Origin: Nakamurella sp. A5-74
Lineage (GTDB): Bacteria > Actinomycetota > Actinomycetes > Mycobacteriales > Nakamurellaceae
DNA: 64,000 nucleotides
NCBI RefSeq assembly: GCF_040438885.1
Contig: NZ_CP159218.1
Span: 682,001 to 746,000 of the forward strand
Direction of reading: 5' to 3'
The first letter of the stretch is position 1, and every line of letters begins with the position of its first letter. Made by a program: the position numbers and the translations under genes. The notes below the pieces were generated by a model. It did no database searches, was not told the origin of the DNA, and was given only the letters and a program-made list of their open reading frames with translations. Below are positions 57,711 to 64,000 of this stretch, one piece after another.

Positions 57711-59447
57711 TCAGAGTGATCGTCGCAGTACTCGTACCTGCCAGGGTCCGAGCATAGTCAGCGGCTCGGACACGGGGTGGTTGGCGATGAGAACAGAGCT
57801 GCTGGCCCAGTGGGAAAACGTGGCGGTGAGCCCCAGCTCGTCCGCGCTGAAGTTGGCCAGGACTAACAGCTCTTGGGTGTCTGTCGCCCGGAGATACGCA
57901 TACAACCGGGGATGCTCGGGGAGCAGTTGGGTGTAGTCGCCTTGCACCACGGTCGGCTCGGTGTGGCGCAGTTCGATGAGCCGCCGGTAGTACTCGAACA
58001 CCGATTCCGAATCACCGTACTGGGCCTTCGCGTTGATCTCGGTGAAGTTGGGGTTGACTGCGAGCCAGGGTTTTCCGGTGGAGAAACCCGCCTGGTGACC
58101 AGCGGTCCACTGCATCGGGGTGCGGGCGTTGTCCCGCCCAGCCGCTCGGATCCCGCGCATGACCGCGTCTACATCCCCGCCACCGGCGATCGCTTCGTCG
58201 AGAGCATTGAGCGACTCGATGTCGACCAGGTCGCCGCGTCCTCGTAGTTCGGTGTTCGTCATCCCAAGTTCTTCGCCCTGGTACACGAACGGCGTACCCC
58301 GGTGCAGGTGCAGGACGGTACCCAGCAGCGTCGCGGCCTCGCGGCGATACTCACCGTCATTCCCGAAGCGTGAAACAGCGCGTGGTTGATCGTGGTTGCT
58401 CCAGTACTGACTGTTCCAGCCGCGATCACCCAGACCGTCCTGCCACCGTGCGAAGACCCGTTTCAGCGCAACGAGATCGAAGGGACGCACGTCGAACTTC
58501 GTCACTCCGCGGTCGAGGTCGACGTGGTCGAACTGGAAGACCATGTCGACCTCCCGGCGATCGGGGTCGGTGAACAGCACGCCGTCCGTCACGGACACCC
58601 CGGGCATCTCGCCGACCGTCATCAGCACCTCGGGAGTCGATCGCCGGATCACCGCGGTGAGTTCGGCGACGAATTCGTGGACCCGCGGGCCGCTGGTGTA
58701 GTACAAGGTGCCATCACCCCAGGGAGTTCCTGGGATCGGTGCGCCGTCGGGCAGGCCGGGGACCTTCGAGATCAGGTTGAGCACGTCGAAGCGGAACCCG
58801 TCGACACCGCGATCGATCCACCAGCGCAGTACGTCGGCCATGGCCGACCGCACAGCGGGGTTCTCCCAGTTGAGGTCCGGCTGCTCGGCGGCGAAGAGAT
58901 GCAGGTAGTACTCGCCGCTGGGCTCGTCCCACTGCCAGGCCGAGCCGGAGAAGAAGGATGCCCAGTTGTTCGGTTCGGCGCCGGGTTCGCCGCCGACCAT
59001 GCCGTCGCGGGGTGGTCGCCAGACGTACCAGTCACGCTGGGCGGCCGTCCGTGACGACCGGGAGTCGGCGAACCAGGCGTGCTGGTCGGACGTGTGGTTG
59101 GGCACCACATCGATGACCACCCTGACGCCGCGCGCGTGGGCCTGGGTCAACAACTCGTCGAAATCGGCCAGCGAGCCGAAGAGCGGGTCGACGGCGGTGT
59201 AGTCGCTGACGTCGTACCCGTTGTCGACCTGGGGGGAGGGGTAGAACGGCGACAGCCAGATGACGTCGATCCCCAGGTGCTGCAGGTGATCCAGCTTGGA
59301 GACGACGCCGCGCAGATCACCGATGCCGTCGCCGTCGGAGTCGGCGAAGCTGCGCGGATACACTTGGTAGACCACCGCGGACCGCCACCACGGCTGCTCC
59401 GGAGCTGCCGTCGCGGTCGACCGGTCGAGGTCCAACCCGGCGGTCAT
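57711..59447 (-). CDS. GH13 alpha-glucosidase (oligo-1,6-glucosidase-like)
   Basis: A 578-aa glycoside hydrolase family 13 enzyme: WWRSAVVYQVYPRSFADSDG, the conserved regions VVIDVVPNHTSDQH, GFRFDVLNLISK (nucleophile Asp), MTVGEMPG (acid/base Glu) and YWSNHDQPRAVSRFG (third Asp). A Val after GFRFD and the DVVPNH motif fit the alpha-glucosidase/oligo-1,6-glucosidase branch, which splits small alpha-glucosides in the cytoplasm. No signal peptide. It overlaps the upstream GH31 gene by 4 bases and ends the operon. Confidence 0.93.
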   Translation of the reverse strand: MTAGLDLDRSTATAAPEQPWWRSAVVYQVYPRSFADSDGDGIGDLRGVVSKLDHLQHLGIDVIWLSPFYPSPQVDNGYDVSDYTAVDPLFGSLADFDELLTQAHARGVRVVIDVVPNHTSDQHAWFADSRSSRTAAQRDWYVWRPPRDGMVGGEPGAEPNNWASFFSGSAWQWDEPSGEYYLHLFAAEQPDLNWENPAVRSAMADVLRWWIDRGVDGFRFDVLNLISKVPGLPDGAPIPGTPWGDGTLYYTSGPRVHEFVAELTAVIRRSTPEVLMTVGEMPGVSVTDGVLFTDPDRREVDMVFQFDHVDLDRGVTKFDVRPFDLVALKRVFARWQDGLGDRGWNSQYWSNHDQPRAVSRFGNDGEYRREAATLLGTVLHLHRGTPFVYQGEELGMTNTELRGRGDLVDIESLNALDEAIAGGGDVDAVMRGIRAAGRDNARTPMQWTAGHQAGFSTGKPWLAVNPNFTEINAKAQYGDSESVFEYYRRLIELRHTEPTVVQGDYTQLLPEHPRLYAYLRATDTQELLVLANFSADELGLTATFSHWASSSVLIANHPVSEPLTMLGPWQVRVLRRSL

Positions 59448-61696
59448 CGCGCACCCGCGACGACGGACGTGAACGCGGGAGCCAGCGCGTCCCAGTCAGC
59501 GGCCCGGCAGTAGACGGGGACCTGGTCCAGCGAGTACTCCCGTCGGTCCACCGATCCTCCGGTGACGGCCTCGCCGGAGAACACGTGCACCCAGTCCCCG
59601 CCGGGGAGGTAGGTGTCCCAGGCGGTCGCGCCAGGTTCGGTGATTGGATGGACCAGCAGGCTCTCGCCGAGCATGAAGTGATCGGCGTGCTCCCAGATCC
59701 GCTCGTCGTGCGGGTCATCGAAGAACAACGCCCGCATCAGCGGGGCACCGGACTTAACACTGATCGCGGCCTGGGCGGTCAGGTACGGCACCAGTGCTTC
59801 GCGGAGTCGGGCGAACGACCGGAAGACGCGGACGACGGACTGGTCGTCGTTCGTGTCCGCCACATACCAGGGAGTGCGGTCCCGCAGCGGCTTGCGATGG
59901 TGGTTGAACTCGGAGTGGTACTGCATGATCGGCATGAACACCGACGCACCCGCCGCCCGCAGGTACAGCTCGGACTCCGGGACCGGGCCCGAGAAGCCGC
60001 CCAGATCCCAACCCCAGTAAAGGATTCCGCAGGCCGACGCGGTGATGCCGGCGGTGACGGAGGAGCGGAACGCCTCCCAGGTCGAGTCCTCGTCGCCGGC
60101 CCAGAAGATCCCGTGGGCCTGGGAGCCGGTGAAGCCCGCGCGGGAGAAGGTGACCGGTGCCTTGCCCTCGGAGCGCAGCAGGTCGCCGAAGGCCCGGGCG
60201 TAGTGGACCGGGAACAGGTTGTTGCCGTCGTCGCCGCGGCGGCCGTCGCCGTACCGCAGGTCGCCGCCCCAGGCGTGCTCCCCGCCGTCGGTCTTGAATC
60301 CGTCGACGTCGAGATCCTTGACCAGGTAGCGGCGCTTCTCGGTCCACCAGTCACGGCCCCGCTGCACCGACAGGTCGGGCATCAGCGCCTGTGGGAACCA
60401 CCAGCCACGGTTGCGGTACGGACGGCCGTCCTGTTCGCGGACCACCAGGTCGCCGGCGATCATCGCATCGGCATCGGCCCTGGCCTGGCCACGGGGATGT
60501 GGTCGCATCTTCTGCAGGGGGATCTGCCAGAGAATCACCTTGACTCCCCGGCGGTGCAGCTCGGCGATCATGCCGTGCGGATCCGGCCACGCGCCGTCCT
60601 CCGGATAGCTGAAATCGCCTGCTGCATGGGCGGTCCCGTCCTCGTTCACGGCGTAGCGGGCGTCCCGGAAGATGGTGATGCCTTCCTCGTCGCTCCACGC
60701 CTCGATGACCACGGCGCCGAGCGGGATGTCCAGGTCGCGGTGATGGTCCATCCGGTCCATCACCAGGTCCTGGGTGTTCCACTCGTTGCCGGAAGCCCAG
60801 AGCTTGAACACCCATGACGGCAGTTCCTGCGCCCGCCCCACCTCGGCGGTGAAGGCTGCGAGGGTCTCGGTGGGGGAGCCGGTGTAGATCCCGACGTCCA
60901 GATCGGGTTCGTCGGCGCCCAGGGCCGCTTCGATGACCAGGACATCGGGGCGGGCGGCGGCGACGTCGTACCAGGTGCGTCGGCTGGTGCGGACGTGGAA
61001 GGCCCAGCCCGACCCGTCCTCACCGCCGACGACGTGGGCGAAGGGCATCGGCAGATAGGTGCGACCGTGCGCGCCCTGCTTCTTGTACTGCTCGAACACC
61101 ACGGAGTCAAGGATGTGTCCTCGCTGATCGACCCGGTCGAAACGCTCACCGAATCCGACGACGTGCTCCGCCGGCTGCAGCCGGAGAGAGAACCGGACGC
61201 GATCCGGTCGATCGCCGATCATCCGCCAGCTGACGCTGTCGGGAACCAGGCGGTCGGTGGGGACCTGCAGCGCCGCTACGGCATCCGAGGTCCAGACAGC
61301 TGCCCGGAAGTAGCACCACCGGCTGCGCCGGAGGCCGGAAGCACTCTCGGCAACGAAGCGGTAGCGGTACTCGGTGTCGGCGGCCGCCGGCGGCAACTCG
61401 ACCGACCAGTGCCCACTGCCGACGGCGCCACGGGCCTGCGCGGCCGCGAGATGGCCCTCGCCGCCTGCTGCGGCCGCTCTGTCCTGTTCGGTCAGCTCGG
61501 CCGGACGGAGCTCGAGGGTGTGCGACTGTTCGCCGGCGGAGCTGATCGCGAGGTACTCGCAGCGGACGGAGGTCACCGTCGCGGCCATGCGGACGCCGAG
61601 CACGACCGCCTGCCCGACCTCGGGCTGGACCGGAATGCGTTGGTCGGCCGTGGTGGCGTACGGGTGCTCGGAGCCGAGTGGACGATGCCGGATCAC
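59444..61696 (-). CDS. GH31 alpha-glucosidase/alpha-xylosidase
   Basis: A 750-aa family 31 glycoside hydrolase with an N-terminal beta-sandwich (VVGFGERFDRVDQRGHI at the domain junction) and a catalytic barrel: ELPSWVFKLWASGNEWN, VDGFKTDGGEHAWGG (nucleophile Asp), and IFWAGDEDSTWEAFRSSVTA with the acid/base Asp, then SACGILYWGWDLGGF and MPIMQYHSEFN. No signal peptide, so it acts on imported oligosaccharides. It overlaps the GH13 gene and follows the binding-protein gene after a strong hairpin. Alpha-glucosidase or alpha-xylosidase activity cannot be separated by eye. Confidence 0.92.
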   Translation of the reverse strand: MIRHRPLGSEHPYATTADQRIPVQPEVGQAVVLGVRMAATVTSVRCEYLAISSAGEQSHTLELRPAELTEQDRAAAAGGEGHLAAAQARGAVGSGHWSVELPPAAADTEYRYRFVAESASGLRRSRWCYFRAAVWTSDAVAALQVPTDRLVPDSVSWRMIGDRPDRVRFSLRLQPAEHVVGFGERFDRVDQRGHILDSVVFEQYKKQGAHGRTYLPMPFAHVVGGEDGSGWAFHVRTSRRTWYDVAAARPDVLVIEAALGADEPDLDVGIYTGSPTETLAAFTAEVGRAQELPSWVFKLWASGNEWNTQDLVMDRMDHHRDLDIPLGAVVIEAWSDEEGITIFRDARYAVNEDGTAHAAGDFSYPEDGAWPDPHGMIAELHRRGVKVILWQIPLQKMRPHPRGQARADADAMIAGDLVVREQDGRPYRNRGWWFPQALMPDLSVQRGRDWWTEKRRYLVKDLDVDGFKTDGGEHAWGGDLRYGDGRRGDDGNNLFPVHYARAFGDLLRSEGKAPVTFSRAGFTGSQAHGIFWAGDEDSTWEAFRSSVTAGITASACGILYWGWDLGGFSGPVPESELYLRAAGASVFMPIMQYHSEFNHHRKPLRDRTPWYVADTNDDQSVVRVFRSFARLREALVPYLTAQAAISVKSGAPLMRALFFDDPHDERIWEHADHFMLGESLLVHPITEPGATAWDTYLPGGDWVHVFSGEAVTGGSVDRREYSLDQVPVYCRAADWDALAPAFTSVVAGAR

Positions 61697-61764
61697 AGTG
61701 GACTACTCCTGGTGCTGGTGTGGTCGGTTTCTGCATAGCGAGGTGGTGTACGAGCGAACGGCCG

Positions 61765-61809
61765 GGTTCCGGCCGGTGCGGCATCCAACGTGCCGCACCG
61801 ACCGGAACC
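61765..61809 (-). terminator. Long intercistronic hairpin between binding protein and GH31 genes
   Basis: A 19-bp stem with one mismatch (61765-61783 with 61791-61809) and a 7-nt loop, lying 25 bases after the substrate-binding protein stop and 68 bases before the GH31 start. It could end part of the transcription or stabilise the upstream mRNA so that more binding protein than enzyme is made. Confidence 0.7.
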
Positions 61810-61833
61810 GTTGTAGCAGAGCGGTTCCCTGTG

Positions 61834-63270
61834 TCAGTTGCCGATCAGTCCGGTGACGGTCTCCTGCGCATCCGTGAGCGCCTTCTCGACCTCGGTGCGG
61901 CCGGCGGCCGCGCCGGTTAGGGCGTCGTTCACGGTGTCCTGCATCTCCTGCTGCGAGGCGATGACGGGCGGCAGCACGGCCTTCTCCAGCGAGTCGAAGA
62001 CGGCCTTGCGGTTCTCCGGCTTGCCGGCCGACAGGTACGGGGTCAGCGCGCTGTCGTCCGCGGTGGGCGGCAGTTCCCAGCTGCTCGCCAACCGGGCCTT
62101 CACCATCGTCTCGGACGAGGTCAGGAACTCGATCCACTTCTGGGCAGCAGCGGCGTTCTTGCTCTTTGCGTTGACGACGGCGGCGTTGGTGAACATCGCG
62201 GAAGCCTTGGTGGTGTCGCCCGGTTCCACGACGATGTCCCAGTCGAAGGGCACGTCCTTCATGGCGGAGAACATCCAGATGCCGGTGTGCCACATCGCCA
62301 GCTTGCCCGACTTGAACAGGTTGGAATCGAAGTCGGGAGTACCGGCTCCGTCCGCCTCGGTCGGCATCGTCTTGCCGGACTTGCCGATCAGCCAGTTGGC
62401 AGCCTTGACACCCTCGGCGGAGGCGAACGTCGCTTCGGTCTTGTCGTCGTTGAAGAACGTGCCGCCGGTCTGCGCCAGTGCCTTGTAGAACTCGTTGTAG
62501 GAGATGGGCTGGTAGTCGCCCCAGACCCCGGTTGCCTTGTCGGTCAACTTCTCGGCAGCCGTCTGCTCGTCAGCCCAGGTCCACGCATCCGTCGGCACCG
62601 CGATCTTGGCCTTGTCGAACAGGGTCTTGTTGTAGAACAGCACAACGTCGGAGAACGACTCGGGCAGGCCGTACTGTTTGCCATCGGCGGCGAACGCGTC
62701 CACCAGGCTGGTCCGGTACTGCGACTTGTCGACATCCGAGAGCTCGGCGAGCGCGCCGCTCTCCGAATAGGTCACGAAGTTCTCGTAGTTCAACTCGAAC
62801 GTGTCGGTCGCGGTCCCGCCGGCGACCGCGGTTTGCAGCTTGGTGAAGTAGTCGTCGTACGGGACGGTCTCGAGCGACACCTTGACGTTCGGGTACTGCT
62901 TCATGAACGCATCGGCGATCGCCTTGATGTCGGCCTCGTGCCCACCGTTGGCGGAGAAGTTCATATAGCTGACCGTGCCGGTGACCGACGTGTCCGTCGA
63001 ACCCCCGGTGGCGGAGGAGGACGCGGACGTCGAAGCCGCGCTCGATGGCGCGGACGACGGGTCCTCGGAGGCCGTCGCGGGTGCGGAGCTGGACTCCGGT
63101 GACGACGCCGGGGTGCTGGCGGCGGGCGGAGCGGTGGTCGCCGCGGTGGTCTGCGGTGCGGTGGCAGAGCCCTGACCGCAGGCGGTCAGGACCAACGCGC
63201 CGGCGATGCCGATCGCGCCGGCAGCTAGTCGGCGTCGACGTGCGACGGAGGAGAGGGAGGAAGACATCAT
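61834..63270 (-). CDS. Carbohydrate ABC transporter substrate-binding lipoprotein (MalE-type)
   Basis: A 478-aa lipoprotein. The signal peptide ends LVLTACGQG with the lipid-carrying Cys at about residue 31. Residues 35-98 are Ser/Ala/Thr/Pro-rich, much like the linker of the other binding protein in this window. The binding domain starts at VTGTVSYMNFSANGGHEADI and has the family 1 oligosaccharide pattern (LPESFSDVVLFYNKTLFDKA, FKSGKLAMWHTGIWM). It should deliver malto- or isomalto-oligosaccharides to the permease for the GH13/GH31 enzymes. MM at 63270 or 63267 are both possible starts. Confidence 0.9.
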   Translation of the reverse strand: MMSSSLSSVARRRRLAAGAIGIAGALVLTACGQGSATAPQTTAATTAPPAASTPASSPESSSAPATASEDPSSAPSSAASTSASSSATGGSTDTSVTGTVSYMNFSANGGHEADIKAIADAFMKQYPNVKVSLETVPYDDYFTKLQTAVAGGTATDTFELNYENFVTYSESGALAELSDVDKSQYRTSLVDAFAADGKQYGLPESFSDVVLFYNKTLFDKAKIAVPTDAWTWADEQTAAEKLTDKATGVWGDYQPISYNEFYKALAQTGGTFFNDDKTEATFASAEGVKAANWLIGKSGKTMPTEADGAGTPDFDSNLFKSGKLAMWHTGIWMFSAMKDVPFDWDIVVEPGDTTKASAMFTNAAVVNAKSKNAAAAQKWIEFLTSSETMVKARLASSWELPPTADDSALTPYLSAGKPENRKAVFDSLEKAVLPPVIASQQEMQDTVNDALTGAAAGRTEVEKALTDAQETVTGLIGN

Positions 63271-63367
63271 TGTCCTTTCGAGGATGGATCGGGGTGACAG
63301 GCGGGACGGTGCGCAGTGCGGGACGTGCTGGTGCCAGGACGTGCTGGGTGCCGAAAAGCGTGGTCGC

Positions 63368-64000
63368 TCATTTGATTCCGGTGTGGGCGATGCCGTCGAC
63401 GATGTGTCTCTGGGCGAGCAGGTAGATGATCGCGATGGGGATGATCGAGACCACCGAGCCGGCCATCACGACGTTCCATTCGGTGGTGAACTGCCCGTGC
63501 AGGGTCGAAAGACCCAGCGGCAGCGTCATCAGCTCCGGCGACCGGATCACCACCAGCGGCCAGAGGAAGGAGTTCCAACTGGCCATGAAGGCGAAGACGG
63601 CCAGGGTCGCCAGCGCCGGGCGGACGAGCGGGATGATGATGGTGGCGAAGATCCGGAAGTGACCGGCCCCGTCGATGGTCGCGGCCTCGTCCAGCTCCCG
63701 CGGCACGCTCTCGATGGCCTGCTTCACCAGGAAGATCCCGAAGACCGACGCGAACGACGGCGCCAGCAGGGCGAAGTAGGTGTCCTGCAGCTTGAACTCC
63801 CGCATCTCGATGAACAACGGGACGACGAGCACCTGCAAGGGGACCATCAGGGTGGCGAGGTACAGCGCGAACACGACTGACTTGCCGCGGAAGTCGAGCC
63901 GGGCGAAGGCGTAGGCGGCCATCGAGCCGGTCACCAGCTGCACCAGGGTGGTGATCACCGCGATCCACAGCGAGTTGAGGATGATGCGCAGCATTGGCAG
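63368..64000 (-). CDS. Carbohydrate ABC transporter permease (MalG-type), partial
   Basis: Open to the right edge (210 codons). Membrane helices (LNSLWIAVITTLVQLVTGSM, ALYLATLMVPLQVLVVPLFI) and the cytoplasmic EAA loop (ESVPRELDEAATIDGAGHFR, then IIIPLVRPAL) identify a MalG-family permease; it ends QRHIVDGIAHTGIK. The N-terminus and the partner MalF-type permease lie outside the window. It precedes the binding protein by 97 bases. Confidence 0.93.
   Translation of the reverse strand: MPMLRIILNSLWIAVITTLVQLVTGSMAAYAFARLDFRGKSVVFALYLATLMVPLQVLVVPLFIEMREFKLQDTYFALLAPSFASVFGIFLVKQAIESVPRELDEAATIDGAGHFRIFATIIIPLVRPALATLAVFAFMASWNSFLWPLVVIRSPELMTLPLGLSTLHGQFTTEWNVVMAGSVVSIIPIAIIYLLAQRHIVDGIAHTGIK

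Noticed and set aside
1-64000. CRISPR arrays, tRNA, rRNA and prophage genes
   Set aside because: No regularly spaced 25-40 bp repeats, no tRNA-like cloverleaf or CCA-associated sequence, and no integrase, terminase or capsid-like products were found by reading; short elements could have been missed without a scan.

Overview
The window is high-GC DNA from an actinomycete. Supporting signs are short 4-base ATGA/GTGA gene overlaps, frequent GTG starts, several ECF sigma/zinc anti-sigma pairs, MmyB-type XRE regulators, a class F sortase, a mycothiol-type DsbA-like protein and a C13/C14-type ArsR. The genus cannot be fixed from the sequence. No rRNA, tRNA, CRISPR array or phage gene was seen.

Layout. 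(1) 1-14.6 kb looks like ordinary chromosome: the end of a CPBP protease, then an eight-gene leftward sugar operon (PfkB kinase, LacI regulator, ManA-type isomerase, FGGY kinase, LacD-like aldolase and a three-gene ABC importer). Most of its genes overlap by 4 bases, and two identical LacI-like operators lie 44 bp apart at its promoter. It is followed by a P-loop kinase, a DUF1905 protein, an XRE regulator divergent from an aldo/keto reductase, a second PfkB kinase and pheA. (2) About 14.6-57.5 kb is a mosaic accessory region rich in stress and metal genes and in gene debris. It holds arsenic genes (arsR, a truncated acr3, arsC, an arsM remnant), two ECF sigma/anti-sigma pairs with thiol-redox genes (TlpA, CcdA, glutaredoxin, DoxX), a MerR/mercuric-reductase-like pair, a chrB remnant, a fluoride riboswitch operon (DUF2180, two crcB, enolase, phosphoglycerate mutase), a metal-type ArsR with a broken CDF exporter, a sortase/DUF4331 cell-surface cluster, a NiCoT transporter, and IS1380, IS21, IS30, IS3 and ISL3 elements or remnants. 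(3) 57.7-64 kb returns to sugar use: a GH13 and a GH31 alpha-glucosidase with a MalE/MalG-type ABC importer, running off the right edge.

Two features mark the accessory part. One is a family of about 120-bp intergenic repeats (six copies at 14.9, 16.9, 31.2, 33.9, 35.7 and 45.0 kb), all in the same orientation and found nowhere else in the window; three copies have interleaved inverted repeats that could form a pseudoknot. The other is a high density of frameshifted or truncated genes (nnrE, a radical SAM gene, the IS1380 and IS3 transposases, an SRPBCC gene, the CDF exporter, chrB, marR, DUF1016, a ligase remnant). These are either real gene decay or indel errors in the assembly.

The best candidates for new biology are the dispersed repeat family, the fluoride-switched operon carrying its own enolase and phosphoglycerate mutase, and the hexose operon whose substrate is unclear.
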